From positions 248,001 to 312,000 of the forward strand of contig JAEPRB010000015.1 in the NCBI GenBank assembly GCA_016758965.1: a DNA stretch of 64,000 bases, in the 5' to 3' direction. The notes under the pieces are model-generated. The model was not told the DNA's origin, made no database searches, and was given only the letters and a program-made list of their open reading frames with translations. Positions 51,514 to 64,000 of the stretch are shown here, one piece after another. The first letter of the stretch is position 1, and each line of letters starts with the position of its first letter. This DNA is from Circinella minor (lineage: Eukaryota; Mucoromycota; Mucoromycetes; Mucorales; Lichtheimiaceae). The translations under genes and the position numbers were made by a program.

Positions 51514-52951
51514 ATGGACCGTAAATCAAGGACATCACGTTCAGCTTCTCTAGAAGATACTAACGAGGAGCTTAGTCTTTGGAAACAAATATGTTCTTCA
51601 CTGACGAAACTGGAAAATATTCAAAAAGAAACAGAATCTGTTCTGAATAGTATAAATAAAATCCATCTTGCTGTCAATTTCGATGAAGGTTAGCATACAT
51701 ATATTTTTTTGTTCTATATATACATGAGATCTGCATATAATGATTACTTACTAGATTAGATAATAATTGTATAGGTATATCATTAAATTTATCACAGCGA
51801 TTAAAAGATTACTATCAAAGTGGAATTGAACTTTCATCCAGTGAAGCAAGGTATTAAATTATATCATCATTATGAATTATTGGCAAATTTCATTTATTGG
51901 AAGAGAAAGTTGATTGTGGAAGAGAGGATGGCTATATTTAAGGAGAGTATTTTTTTTTGGTAATTGAAATTATTTTTTCTACCTAGAACAATAAATGATA
52001 TTATTGAAAAAGTATCAGTTTTGATCGCCCTGAGAGAGGCATCCGAGAATATCAACGGTAACCATTCACATGATGATTTTTTTTTGTTTCTATGGAAACA
52101 TATATGGAAAAAATTTGACGATACAACTCGACACCAATTAATTCGAAATACAATACATCGATATATCGAAAACCTCTTTTTGTTTTAGACCAAAAACGGA
52201 AAAAGCGAAAAACGGAAGCAGACGAACTTAAAAGCTCCAATTCTTCACCTAGTAGCACATCGGCGAAGAAAGCTAAAAAGTGGGTTTTTATAACGATGGA
52301 ATATTTTTATATTTATTTATGAAAGATAACATATTCATTCATATCTTCTATTTTTTTTATCTAACACGATAATGTTTTTAATAGTAGCGACATTATATTA
52401 CCAGGCACTTCAGTAAGTCATATATATAGAGATTATGTGAATATAATCTGTATAACGAATTATTATTTAAATACTAATTTTCAAATGGTAGGTGGCTGCT
52501 AAACAACCAAAACAAAAAGATAAAAATGAAGAATGGATTCTCGCCGTCGTAATCAATTTTCAGGCCGATAAAAACAAGTAAGTTTCTTTCCAAAATCTTA
52601 GGGAAGTGGCAAAGAAACAAGGCAGCTAATATTTTCTCTGTGTCTTTCCTTTTGCATAAAGATACCATGTAGAAGATGTTGATCAAGATGAATTTGGTCA
52701 AAAACAGTAAGTATAGGAGGAAATTATAACAGTCATCAATATCTAGCGTTAATATTTTATATACTTTTATTTTCTATTATTTAAAGACGATATTTATTAC
52801 CTCCACGGAATGTAATTCCTGTTCCTGATGGTCGTGATATACGACATGCACCTGAAATTGGTGCTGGGAATGATGTTTTAGCATTATATCCTGGTACTAC
52901 TTGCTTTTATAAAGCAACGGTTATTCTTCCCCCTAGTAAGGTAAATATCTG

Positions 52952-52991
<40 letters not shown>

Positions 52992-53171
52992 ATTTATACT
53001 GATGTACTTTTCATATTTCTCAAATTAATGTTTTTTTATTGGTGGTAAATCAACGTTATGAAGCATGCAAAGAATAAGGATATTACCTATCAAGTACAAT
53101 TCGAAGATGATAATAATGAATTGAAGGATGTACAACGCGAGCATGTTTTGGAAATGCCAAAATCTAAATAA
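51514..53171 (+). CDS. SGF29: SAGA-associated factor 29 (SGF29)
   Basis: Nine exons: 51514-51688, 51775-51850, 51987-52057, 52189-52279, 52385-52412, 52492-52577, 52662-52706, 52787-52940, 53064-53171 (277 aa). The N-terminal half is a helical coiled coil that anchors it in the Gcn5 acetyltransferase module, followed by a basic Ser-rich linker (KRKKRKTEAD). The C-terminal tandem Tudor domain starts at EEWILAVVINF. Acidic residues in YHVEDVDQDEFGQ and aromatic residues in LALYPGTTCFYKATVI and YQVQFED match those that hold histone H3K4me3. It recruits SAGA to active promoters. The frame is open upstream to 51,424, but those codons are A-run-encoded Lys/Asn; MDRKSRTSRSAS is the better start. Exon 5 is only 28 nt. 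Confidence 0.92.
52951..52992. repeat. (TA)n(TG)n compound microsatellite in SGF29 intron 8
   Basis: An alternating TA run passes directly into a TG run inside the last intron. Confidence 0.9.
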
Positions 53172-55242
53172 TTTCTTTATTTGTATATTGTTTTTTTTTC
53201 TGTTTTTTTTTTATTATCTTTTTTTTCTTCCCATTCACATCACATCATCATATTTTAGTAGCTAACCCACAGCAATAGTAAACCTGAAACTTACTCTCCA
53301 TCATAAACCGATAGCAACAACAACAATACTCATCAATCACACTTGCCAACGCACTCTTTTTTGTCATACTCCCATATCCAATTACCATTATCTTATATAA
53401 TATATACAAACTTTCATCATGATCTAACATATATTCAACTTAAATTGTACATATTTGCAAGTAACTGTTTTTTATCATAATTATTTTGAAGCAGCTATAA
53501 TCATAGTGGGTGTCTTCTACATATTAACTTGTTGATGCACATTATCAAGTATATAAGGTATGTGGAACTATTACCGAGGTTATATAGTATATTAGTCATG
53601 TTCAGTACATAAACCAGGTATATTTAAATCAGCATGTAGTTGTTTACAGTAGTTGTGCTAAGTTTTAATCACGCTGGTCATTGATTGCTGTAGTATGAGA
53701 CCTTTTATACCTTGATATCTCTATCACTCTAGACTTCTATTATTCCTCTGTACATATACAAAAATTAGATACACATATAATAACTTCCGATAGCTCTATA
53801 TATGGAAAATTCAATAATTGCTCAGCTAAGTAAGGGTTTTATTAGTAGAACCAATTCGACACATCTTATTGCTATTAACCTATTATGTATATCTAACACG
53901 TCACTGATTTAGACATCAACTGAAAATTCAGCTTTTCATTGATCGGGTGAGAGCATTTTTTTATTATTTAGAGAGGAAAAATTGTTCGAAGACTTCGTCT
54001 ATTTTAGTGTCTACTTTTGTTATTAACATCTGTGATACGCACAGTTTTTAAATAGAAAACATTAAAATTATTCGTATAAAAATATCCCAACATTTCTTTT
54101 TAGGTAACCCCAACGGAAAGAAGTCTACAGGGACATAAGCAAATCCGAATAATATATAATATGAAAAAAAAACGTGGTGCTCTAACCCACGTGTTTAGTT
54201 GTGTTTCAAGTCTGTGCGCGTGCTTTCAGCTAAATTTATATATTGAATCGTGCTCTTGATCCATCAGGTGAAATATTCATTATTATTAGTTTTACAAGCA
54301 TTACAATTCTATTCAGCATAACTTTTAAAGCTTTGACTAAAATGACCAACACTAGTTTCATATCATATTTCGATTAACAAACTAAAAAAATGAAATGGAA
54401 AAAGTTAGTCGTAGGTTTAAAAGAAAAAAAACTCATCATGTTTAAAACAATTATTTGAAGATAATACTATATCCCTTCAACATACGAATTTTGATAGAAA
54501 AAATATATATGAAACGTGCTGCTTGTCAATTCTTCATTCAACCCGTCTTGGGAACCGTGTACTCGTTTGACACAAAAAGTAAAGAATGTTGTACAACGAT
54601 GAAATATTGTATAATGTATGTAATGAAAAACTTTAAACGTTATATGATGCGATCCCTCCCCCAAATCAAGCAGATACGTTTTCCACCCCCGAAAAAAATA
54701 AACAAAGGTCCGAATATTTGGTAAATAAAGATAAGAAGTAGACAACAAACAAATTATATAAACAATAAAACAAATTAAATTAAATATGGGAATCAAATGC
54801 AAAAATGATTTGTATAGTATATTTTCTTTTTGTATAATGCATGTATGACAAAAAAAAGAATTAGGAGGAGGAATTAAATTAGCGTAAATATATGACTCTG
54901 ATGAGAAGAAACTACATATAAATTAAAAAAAGGGCTAAGAAAAAAATAGGGGCTTAAATAAATAAAAAAGAAAAAGAACTATATACATGGTTTCTCCAAG
55001 AGAAAAAAGCATGTTTGGGTGAGGTGTCGGATAAAATTTTGGTGTATAAAGTAGTTGGTAATAAAGTGTGTTGCTTGATGTGATGTTGGTTATTTTTTTG
55101 GTGGGAGAGTTCACCGAGTGTAAAAAAAATAAAATATTGACAAAGAAGATAAAAAAAAGGGGAGGTTCATAAATATTCTAACAGAAAAAATATATAAAAA
55201 AGAAGATGAAAAGGATAATGAAATAAAAAAAAGGGGGATAAT
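53172..55242. other. 2 kb intergenic region between convergent genes
   Basis: No supported gene. A degenerate match to the LINE tail described at 50.2 kb lies near 54,105-54,160. ORFs around 54,455-54,800 exist on both strands with no family features. Confidence 0.5.
54105..54160 (+). repeat. Possible degenerate LINE 3' tail
   Basis: The text CAACGGAAAGAAGTCTACAG and the next 20 bases align by eye, with gaps, to the LINE tail at 50,218-50,265 (shared ACGGA, AAGAAG, ACAGG and TCC steps). No coding remnant precedes it. Tentative. Confidence 0.25.
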
Positions 55243-57813
55243 CTATGATGATGTAGAAGAGCGTAATGAAGTAGATGATGTGGTATTAGAATTGTTTGTA
55301 GAAGCGTTATTTTTGGGAGCACACATGAGTGGTAATCGCTTTCGTGGCAACTCGACAACAATACGTTTTCGTCTTGCGTTCTCATGACAACTGGCATCAC
55401 AGAACCATTGTTCATCACTTTTGATAAAATCATCCGTTAAAGTTTGACTACAACATTTTTGATGCATTGCTTTGGGACAACCTTCACAACGAACGAGGAC
55501 ATTTCCTTCCCAAGATTCTTGACGATGACATACGGAACAAAATAGTTGTAAAACGGGGCGGTCACGATCATTTATAGCTTCGTTAGCGAATCCGGTTAAA
55601 TCAAGACGTGGTAATTTACAAGCGAATCCATAACCTTTGTAATCACATCCATGTTTACTAAAGAAACGAATTAAATAAAAAGGTTAATTATTTATTTTTC
55701 TGTTTATTGCCTGATTATTATGCCCGCTTTCCTCCTGTTCTCTAAAGTCCTCCTTTTCCTCCCCGCATAGTTTTTTCTTCTCTTTTCCCGCTCAAAGAGC
55801 AGGGGAAAAAAAGACAAGGTGATTAAACTTACTTGCACAAGGTTCGTTTCCCCCAAGGTCCTGGACGCCAATTCACACCTTCAGTTGTACCACAATAACG
55901 ACACCAATCTACGTTTTGTTTGGTGAGTTTTTGATAAATTGTAGGGTGAGCTGTAGGTCGAGGATCGGCACGTTCTAAACCTTCATCATCAAGAGGTTGT
56001 TGTTCCTGAACGTGTTGAAGTGAGTGATTATCCAATTGCTGAGACTCGACAGATTGTTCTTGAGATTGCTTCTTTTGGGAAATGACACAACCATTATTTA
56101 CAGGAACAATATTTTCTTGTTCTTGTTGTTCTGCTTTTTGTTGTTTCTTTCGAATTTGATCTTTTTTCTTTTGTTGTTTAGGCTTTGGTTTTGGTTTTTC
56201 TTCACGCGTTACAACACGTCGCTTTGGTAGTACAATTTGCTCTTGTTCTTCTTCTTCATCGCTGGTCGAATCGGTATCAAAACCATAATCAAACATATCA
56301 ATTCGCTGCTGGATATCTTCCCACGACGAGGTTGATTCGTTATCGTCAGAGCCATGATCGGGTTGCGAAATTAATTGAAAATCCGATAATTGAGGATGAT
56401 AGTTGTAGAACACAGGGTCCACCAGTTGTTCCGAATTGCTATAACAGGGGGGTTGGTGTGTGTGAGTATTCAATTCGATCTCTTTATATATATACATGTA
56501 TATGTATACCCATATATGGCCAATATCCAAAATACACGTGATTTCGATCCCATAGCAACAAAACAAAAATAAAAATATCCCAAAAATAAAATATATATAC
56601 ATACTCATGCTGTGAATCAATATCTTCATCTTCATCAGACGATTCTTCAGCAGAAGCGTCATCAAAATATTCAATACCGGGGGAAACAGGCGGAGTCAAC
56701 TTATCAGATGGCATGACTTTAAGTTTCTTTGCGGGACCACTTGTCGATCGATTATTGTTTCGGTGACGTTTCAAAGAATCTTGACCCAATTGAAGATATT
56801 CATCACTTGCGGGTGGAGTGGGTAAGTCATCTGTATTAACTCTTTTATTGATTACTTTACGACTAAGCTGTCTGAGGGAAAGTGCGGGTTTCTTGGTTTC
56901 ATCTTCAGCAAAATCAAGCCCAATGAAAAAGAGTGGATCTTCGTCTTGTAAAAGGTCGGATGGACTAACATGGGGCGAGAACAAGATATCTTGTTGTTCA
57001 CCTTCGAGTCCACTAGAATCAGATTCACTATCACTTTGTGATGAAATGGACGATCCGGAAGAAGAAGGTTCAACAGAATCTTGAGCCATAGCAGGAGAGA
57101 AAAAGACATCTTTGACAAGGTCTCGTTGGAGACTATGCTCTGCGACGGTATCGTAGGTGATGGTAGCGTTTTCAAGTGTATGGTGAATTGGAGGATGAAC
57201 ACTTGCGATAGCAGGCTGTTGTTGCTGAGGAGGAGGAGGGAGAGGAGCGTGATGTTGTTGAGTAGAAGGATGATGATGATGTAATGGTTGTTGTGGATGA
57301 TGATGATGATGTTGTTGCGGATGATGTTGTGGATGGTGAATTGGCTTTAAAATGAACAAATGAAAATAAAATAAAAGGGAAATTTTCTGGTGAGTTAAAA
57401 AAAGAAACAATTACACAGCGCACGCACATCGTTGATTATATTTTTATAAATTTCATGCCAAGCCCAGGCATATATGTGTGTATTTTTAAATGGTTCCCGA
57501 GAAAAAAATAGAAAAAATGAAAAATAGCATTTTTATTATGAAGATTACTTACTGTTGAAAAGATAACTTGACGTGGTTGTTGGCTTGGAAGAGCCATATA
57601 TGGGGGAAGTTGATAATAACCTGCTGCTGCCGCTGCTGCATGATAATAAGCAAAAGGATTACTCGAAGGAGGAACAAGTGCAGCGGACATGGATGGAACA
57701 ATGACTTGTGCTTCGGTCATTTCCTTTTGCTGTTGTCGTGGTGTGATCCGATGTTGAAGAGCAGGACGATGAACAGAATCGATAAATGGTTCTGGTTGTT
57801 GTTGGAAACTCAT
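55243..57813 (-). CDS. GATA-like plus PHD-like zinc-finger regulator
   Basis: Four exons: 57813-57553, 57344-56605, 56438-55833, 55657-55243 (673 aa). The N-terminal half is disordered: poly-Gln, poly-Ala, a His/Pro/Gln block, and acidic Ser-rich stretches containing TPPASDEY and TPPVSPGIEY, possible proline-directed kinase sites. A basic stretch (KPKPKPKQQKKKDQIRKK) is a likely NLS. The GATA-like finger is Cys513-x2-Cys516-x18-Cys535, with WRPGPWGKRTLC matching the GATA core; the fourth ligand must be His538 or Cys540 (CNKHGC). Next comes a PHD-like set: Cys576, Cys579, Cys593, Cys596, His601, Cys604, Cys622, Cys626. The combination suggests a chromatin-linked transcription regulator. The target is unknown. 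The intron between exons 3 and 4 interrupts the GATA finger just after Cys535. Confidence 0.85.
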
Positions 57814-60800
57814 GGTAATGAACGGTCTTTAAGGGGGGAGCAGATGGGAAAAGAGGGAAATAAGTTTACTTAAAGAGAAAGACTTTCAGCGAAAAGAAGA
57901 GAGAGAAAAAGATGGAATGAAAGAATATATATATTAAATAGAAAGAACGATTAATGCATCCAAATGGATAACAAGTTCAAAGAAGTAAGAATAAAAAAAG
58001 AAAAGAAAAAAAGTAAGAAAAAAGAAAGGAGGAACGAGATTAAAAGGACTCGTTGAATAGTTTTATATACTGAAGAAAATCGTGCAAAGAGGAGTTGTGT
58101 ATATATTAGTTGAAGCAGTAAACTAAAGGGACAAAAGGGGAATTCGGGGGTAAAGTTTTGGATAATAAAATTGGGGGGAGGTTTGATGGTGTATCCATAC
58201 TGAAACAAATTTAGACTAGTACATAAAAAACAACAGTCTTTTTATTTTGCTCGTGAACCCGTACACCCAAAAATTTATTTGCGGTTACTCAAATTTTTAT
58301 TAGCTAACACACACATCTGTTAATTTTCTCTTAGCTTTGTATTATTATTAGTATCTTAATAAAGTCGTCTTTCCGCGCCTCTTTTTTTGTTATGAAGTTC
58401 GATGGACTCTTTCTATGTCTGGTAGTTAAGTATATGGTCCCGCCTTTTTAATATTTCACTAAATAATAAAATTTCCAGATGAAAAGTAGAAGATGATAAA
58501 ATCTTTAGTGTTATTAGCATTTTTTTTTTCGTTTATAATAGCGTGTGGCAACAACACATCACATCAATATATCATTTAGTCCATTTTATAAAAATATTTA
58601 TTAAATCAACTACTTTTTATAACAATAATGTAATAATGATGATATACTTCATCAGCCATCAGCCATCTCTATCTCTCATCCATATAACAACAGTTGATCT
58701 TAGTCCTTTTCTCTGTCACACACTTCCTTGTATGTACTTCTTGCGCTCAAAACCTTATAATAATAGACTCTTTAGCTTCTTTCTCTTTTCTTTTCACCTA
58801 TATTTTACTGATCATACATATAAACTTCATTATACTTTCACATCTTTTTTTGCTCCGCCCTCCGCTCCCGTACATCAACTTTCACATCCTCCCTTCAAAT
58901 CTCTCTCTCTTCGCTGATCCTATTTTATTTAACTGCCGAGTTTTCTCTAGTTTCCTATTCTTGATGCTTGTGGGATAATTTTATCAAGATATATAATCCC
59001 ATCTTACTTCTAAAGCAGACAGACAAAGCGGTCAAATTACTGATAAGGAGCAAAAAATAGAATAAAGTAAAATGTAATAGAGTTCCTCGCCCCCCATAAC
59101 AAAAAAAAAAAAAAGGCGCACACCCCTTTCCTTTCTCTTTTTTTTTCTATTTCATTTTGGTATTATGTTTTTTCAACCAAGAAACGTTGTCTAGAACGGT
59201 ATAATGATTACTTTTATGAAAACTACCATGATGGTTACTATATATTATATAGAAACCCAGCACCATAATAAGTTGGCATGACAGTTATTTTGGGCTGGTG
59301 TGATGTACAGCTGTAATTTGTTTTTTTTGTGTGCCGCGAAGCACAAAGAGAAAAGTGCGGCATATTTTTTTATTTTATTTTTCAATAGATATTCTCACAC
59401 ACTATTACTTCCACCATGGTTACATGAACCTCGTGCTTCGTTCTTGGATTATAATTCATTATTCCTTTGGTTCTCACTTTTTCTTTTGTGAAAAAACACA
59501 AATGCACACATAACATATCTGTTTTAGCACTCCCCCCAAAAAAGAAAAACCAGCTTGTGCGTTGCTTCATTATTTATTCCCGTTTGTGTAAACCTGTCGG
59601 TGACAGTTCCCGTTTTGCTTTTCTTTGGCTGTTTTCTTCCGGTGTTTGGTGTTATATAAACTTATACATTTTACTTTTTCGTTTCACCTCAATCAAAAAA
59701 AAATTATATGACCAAATATCCTCTTTAGTCTTCACATATTTTTAAACAAACTTAAGTATGAATGAATGAATAAAAAAAGGGAAAGAGGAAGGAAAGGCAA
59801 TTTTTTGATAAACAAATAATAGGTTTTTTGGTGTCATGTTTGTGTGCTTCGTTTTTGGGGGGCATATTGAGATCAAAAGGGAAAAGAAAAAAAAAAGGAG
59901 CTGAAATAAAAGAAAAGCTATATGAGGGGAAGGGGGGAGGGATGAGCCAAATAAGGGAATGAAATGAATTGATAATCGTTATATAGTCAATGTTAGACAA
60001 TAAACTTGTGTTTAAATTATTTTAATGATGATATAAATAATATACAGCGTTCTGTTTTTCTTTACCATATATAAATAACTAACGTGGCTCAATTCTTATG
60101 CAAGTTCCAATGTATGATGATGCTGGAAAAGAAACGTGTAAAAAAATGTCTGTGTTGAACTTCATCTATTATTATATATAAGTAAAATATGTGCGTGTGG
60201 TAAATGTGAGTGTATCTTTATCATAGCAAGAATCTTTTTTTTCTATATGATTAATATCTTATTTTCCTTCTTCTCCCCCCAAAAAAAATTATTTATTTAT
60301 TTGACAGCTTATTATAATTTAGAATAGTAATTATTTAAAAAAAATGATAAGACGGAATAGTAATAAACAAGATAATAAAGTTACTTTGTTGAATTTGATT
60401 TATCATCATTTGATATCAGCATTATATATCTCTTTATCATTAACCTTTTTTATTTTTTTACTATAACTATTCAATAATAAAATGTCCGTCTTTTCTTGTC
60501 ATATCTTTTTTTTTATAAAAAAAAAAGCTAAAATAAAAAACCTTGTTTTATTACTATCGTGGGGAATGAGTAAAAAGCTGGCCAACCCTATCAGAATTTC
60601 ATCAGAGCATGATTTTCTCTCATTCTGTGTCTGTAAATTATTTAAGGTAGTGCAAAAAAGAGTAAAACTTAATTATGTTGCAGACCTTTTCAAACTCCCA
60701 GATACCCATAATTATTTGTTTTTGCCTATTTTGCTCATCGTGTGTATATAGTCTGTTATATTATAGTTGACCGGGGGTTATATATACTTTTTTTTTACTT

Positions 60801-63005
60801 GTACACTGCAGCTAAAACGATACTACTTGACTTTATCGCTTTTGCTTAAATTGTGTAGTTTATGAGAGAACTGGGATAAAAAAAATAAACTTAGAAATCT
60901 TTGGCGCTTTTTTTTTTCAACTCGAGAAAATCCCGACCAATCGAACAAGAAACCTTATATCTTATTATGAATATCTATATAAATGTACTTTCTATATAAT
61001 GGAACTTGCAAGGGTGGGTAAGAAGGGTGAAAATATTAGAAGAGGAGGTAGTTGAGGATTTTATCCGAAAAATGTGACTTTTTAGGGAAGCATTATAATA
61101 TATTAAGGGACATCATTATTCTCCCAAAAAAAATATCAGGGTCGTCTTGTGGTTTCTGTAACATTTGGAATGCTGATTTACCTTGACAACTACAAAAATA
61201 TATTTTATTTATATATGATTCTAACGCGGTAATCTAAATATATAATGCATTGGTATGCATGTAATAAACAATATTATATAACAAACTATTTGAATCGTTT
61301 ATACCCACGAATATGGTTCAAAATATGCAATCGTGATATTTATTGCATCTATATTAATACTACAGCACATCTTTTTTTTTCAGCTGCACAGTATTTGAAA
61401 GCACGGATTATAATAATTGTTATTTAGATTAAATAAAAGATAGTTTTCAGAAATCATTACACAAAATTAACGCTTGTCTCACCATCACAGAAAAAAAAAG
61501 AAAGAACCGGACCGTTTGTCACACAATAGAGAAGGCGGGGCTCCAACATTATAATAATAGGTTATGTGTGTTATGTGTGCTGAAGATGGTTGGATCTGGT
61601 TTGTCGATCTCTTTTTTCCTTTTTATTTAAAGCGCCTATAATATAATACCTGTGCGCGTTTATTCTGCAATAAGTTTTTAAAGTGGTGCAACATTTTTTT
61701 CCTATAATACTATAAATCTAAAAATATCAAATAATAAATAAAGTCCGCAGACAGAGAACTTCTTTAATGATCCATAAAGTAAGGCATTTTTAGTGTGCAC
61801 GTTTTTTTTCATTACGACCTTGAACTTGGATCCTGGCAGCACGTGCCTTTATACTTAACAGCTTATGTATCTAACTGTATCCAATTGTGTTTTAATAAAT
61901 GAACGTGCGACTTAACGACGACGATCGTTCTCTATATCTCTTTAATAGTATTAGCCTCGTTTTTGGCTAAAACAACATGTGGCTTGAATAGAAAAACTGT
62001 TAAATGTAAAGGAAAAATATCGCGATATATTTTCATAGGTCCAGGCACAAACACATAAACTTCCGGTATCCGATAAAGCTATCTGGCTGGAACAGAAAAA
62101 AAAAATCTTGAAACCTTACCAAAGATAGAGAATCCGTCGGATTGATGGAAAAAAGATCGTCGTTGGTCTTGCTCCTATTTCCTTAATTTTTCATACTTAT
62201 CAACAAATCGTCATATTTTGGTTTCATATCTCGTTTGATCTACCGAAAAGCTTTCTTAGTATACAATACCCACAAATTTAGTGTTATTCTCAAGAAGTTC
62301 TTTTTTATTCTATTTATCGATTCCATAAGTGCCCGAGTATTTTTTTCCAAGTGCTATTACGTATCTAAGTTACAATTTGTTTCTCTGGTCTAGACACACG
62401 TATACGTAACAAGATCCGATGATATTAATAGTAAACAATCAAGATATGTAGCTTTATACAACAATAAATCTTATTTATACAAATATGTTAATAAAAATGT
62501 AACAGTATTATTATATTAGCTGTGGTAATAATAGCAGGTTAAAGTCACGCGATAAAAAAAATGTACTTTATCGTTGAAACTGGTTAAAGTTTCGCTCTTT
62601 TTTTTTTACAATACTACTCAATTAAGCGCGGATATCAGCTTGATGATACACAAAAATAAGTGCTACACATGTTTATATAAATAACAATTTATAAATGTTT
62701 ATAATTGACGTGTGTAATGAGATCACAACAATGAAAAGTTAATTTTTGTTAAAGCAGAAAAAAAAATATATATTAAGATAGAAATATCACATTTTACAAT
62801 AAAAAAATCAAACCGAATAAAAAAAGAGGTGGTATTATTATAACTAACTAACGCAACTAAAACAAATATATGTTTTTCTTTTACTATGAATTTACTGTAC
62901 AAGAAGAGTGAGAGAAAGAGAGATTGAGGGAGGAAGTGAGGAGAAGGAATAACGAAAATAATAAATAAATAAATAAAAAATGATGAACAAATGAGAAAGG
63001 CCAAT
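57814..63005. other. 5.2 kb gene-poor region
   Basis: No frame here reads as a genuine protein. The first part is the promoter of the GATA/PHD gene: purine-rich runs on the + strand at 57,830-58,060, pyrimidine-rich when read on its coding strand. The rest is AT-rich with homopolymers (for example at 59,101-59,114) and frequent TTTATT/AATAAA. I see no RNA gene or mobile-element remnant I can name. The right end is the 3' flank of the coiled-coil gene. Confidence 0.5.
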
Positions 63006-64000
63006 TTAGAAACACATGAATTTGTTTCTCTTGGACATAAGTTCTTCCATTCGATGTTCTAGAATACGACGTGCTTTTTCAGCTTTTTCTTTGAGAACTC
63101 GTTCATTTGATAATTCATCTTGTAACTTTTTAATTTCTTCATTGTCAAAATCAACGCTTGCATCATCTTGAGCTCGAGCAACTTGATTTTTTAAATTTTC
63201 CATTTCTAAAATATAAGTTTGTTTTTCTCGACTCAATGTTTCCAACTGTCGCTTGACATCGCGCACTGCATTTTCGGAGCGAGACAGTTGAGCTTCGAGT
63301 TTACTAATGACTTCTTGGTGTGCCCGCACATCCGTATCTGCAACCTGTGCTTTACGTTGTAAGGATCGAATTATCTTTTCATATTGGTCTGACGTGAAAT
63401 TGCCATTGCTATTTATAATTTCGCTGATCGTTGTACTTGCGCAAGAGCTTTGTCGTTGTAAAAGTGGTGTCGATACAGACCGTGCAGGTGGCGGTAATGA
63501 GGTTGTTGTATTAGTGGAGGATGTTGGAATAGTAGATAAAGAAGGGGATGGAATTGGTGGTAATGGGTTGGTTGGTGGTGCTGTAGGTGGTGAAAGTGGA
63601 GATGATGTCGGAGTACCAGTACTTTGTGCTCTATAACGTGATGATGATTGAGATGACATGGGTCGAATCATTGAATTGGTGGATGCGCGACGATTAGTTT
63701 CGTCTACCGCATAATCATAATGGACGGCGGCCACTGAACGTACCGATCCGGATTTTTGTAGCTTTGTTACAAGACTAGAAGTAGATAAATCCCGTTGTAA
63801 CTTTTGATGTAATGTATTGGGCGCTGTATTAGGTGGTGGCGAAGCAACGCGTGGCGTTTGTGGCGGTGAAGAAAATAATAAGGAATCTCTATTTTGATTT
63901 GTACTTGACAAATTCCCACTTGTATTACTTTGACTACGAGGTAAGGCTTGTTCCATTTCCTTTTCCAAACGTTCATTCGCAGCAGATAACTTCATGACTT
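63006..64000 (-). CDS. C-terminal part of a coiled-coil protein, probably a kinesin tail (truncated by window)
   Basis: The last 330 or so codons of a gene whose 5' part lies beyond the right edge; the frame is open through position 64,000. The order is a short helix (AANERLEKEMEQAL), a long Ser/Thr/Pro-rich disordered linker (about 140 aa), then about 130 aa of strong coiled coil (QYEKIIRSLQRKAQVADTD; EVISKLEAQLSRSENAVRDV; EEIKKLQDELSNERVLKEKA), ending MSKRNKFMCF. The basic-hydrophobic end after a coiled coil resembles tails of fungal kinesins that I recall, but the motor domain is not in the window, so that name is tentative. The Met at 63,995 is internal, not a start. Confidence 0.6.
   Translation of the reverse strand, partial: VMKLSAANERLEKEMEQALPRSQSNTSGNLSSTNQNRDSLLFSSPPQTPRVASPPPNTAPNTLHQKLQRDLSTSSLVTKLQKSGSVRSVAAVHYDYAVDETNRRASTNSMIRPMSSQSSSRYRAQSTGTPTSSPLSPPTAPPTNPLPPIPSPSLSTIPTSSTNTTTSLPPPARSVSTPLLQRQSSCASTTISEIINSNGNFTSDQYEKIIRSLQRKAQVADTDVRAHQEVISKLEAQLSRSENAVRDVKRQLETLSREKQTYILEMENLKNQVARAQDDASVDFDNEEIKKLQDELSNERVLKEKAEKARRILEHRMEELMSKRNKFMCF

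Noticed and set aside
58543..58917. 124-aa ORF on the + strand
   Set aside because: Composition (Ser/Phe/His/Ile from pyrimidine runs) is that of noncoding DNA; no domain or splice context.

Overview
This window looks like nuclear DNA from an AT-rich early-diverging fungus, most likely a member of the Mucorales. The coding genes carry many short GT-AG introns of about 50-100 nt. There is a CotH-family cell-surface protein with the Mucorales signature segment, and low-complexity Asn/Gln/Ser tracts are common. Repeat remnants include a 5'-truncated LINE and a lineage-restricted multicopy-like gene family. I saw no prokaryotic operons, no rRNA and no convincing tRNA.

Layout. 2.6-3.8 kb: an F-box protein (-). 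4.0-7.7 kb: an 11-exon Lon protease (-) ending in a peroxisomal targeting tripeptide; it is divergent from an RS-domain, splicing-type protein at 8.0-9.4 kb (+). 9.9-10.7 kb: AMMECR1-family protein (-). 10.7-18.5 kb is accessory DNA with an intact 4-exon gene of unknown family (14.0-15.1 kb) beside a decayed gene (about 15.85-16.97 kb). 18.6-19.8 kb: cysteine dioxygenase (+). 22.9-24.5 kb: BSD-domain protein (+), convergent with an MIT-domain protein (25.3-26.5 kb, -). 29.4-30.4 kb: Gcn4-like bZIP factor (+), convergent with END3 (30.7-32.5 kb, -). 34.9-36.2 kb: RBM42-like RRM protein (+). 36.8-38.0 kb: NECAP endocytic protein (+), convergent with CotH (38.8-41.1 kb, -). 42.9-43.1 kb: a possible small membrane protein (-). 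45.7-46.3 kb: Sec72-like TPR protein (+). 49.3-50.3 kb: LINE remnant (+). 51.5-53.2 kb: SGF29 (+). 55.2-57.8 kb: a GATA-like plus PHD-like zinc-finger regulator (-). 63.0-64.0 kb: C-terminal part of a coiled-coil, probably kinesin, protein (-) cut by the window edge.

The conserved genes do not form one pathway. They cover endocytosis (END3, NECAP), transcription and chromatin (SGF29, bZIP, GATA-like), RNA processing (RS protein, RBM42), sulfur amino-acid metabolism (cysteine dioxygenase), ER translocation (Sec72-like) and peroxisomal proteostasis (Lon). The least explained parts are the 14-17 kb gene/pseudogene pair, the GATA/PHD combination, and several exon-like orphan fragments at 43.6-45.2 and 47.4 kb. 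Exon boundaries were assigned by eye from reading frame, splice consensus and family similarity. No database search was possible.
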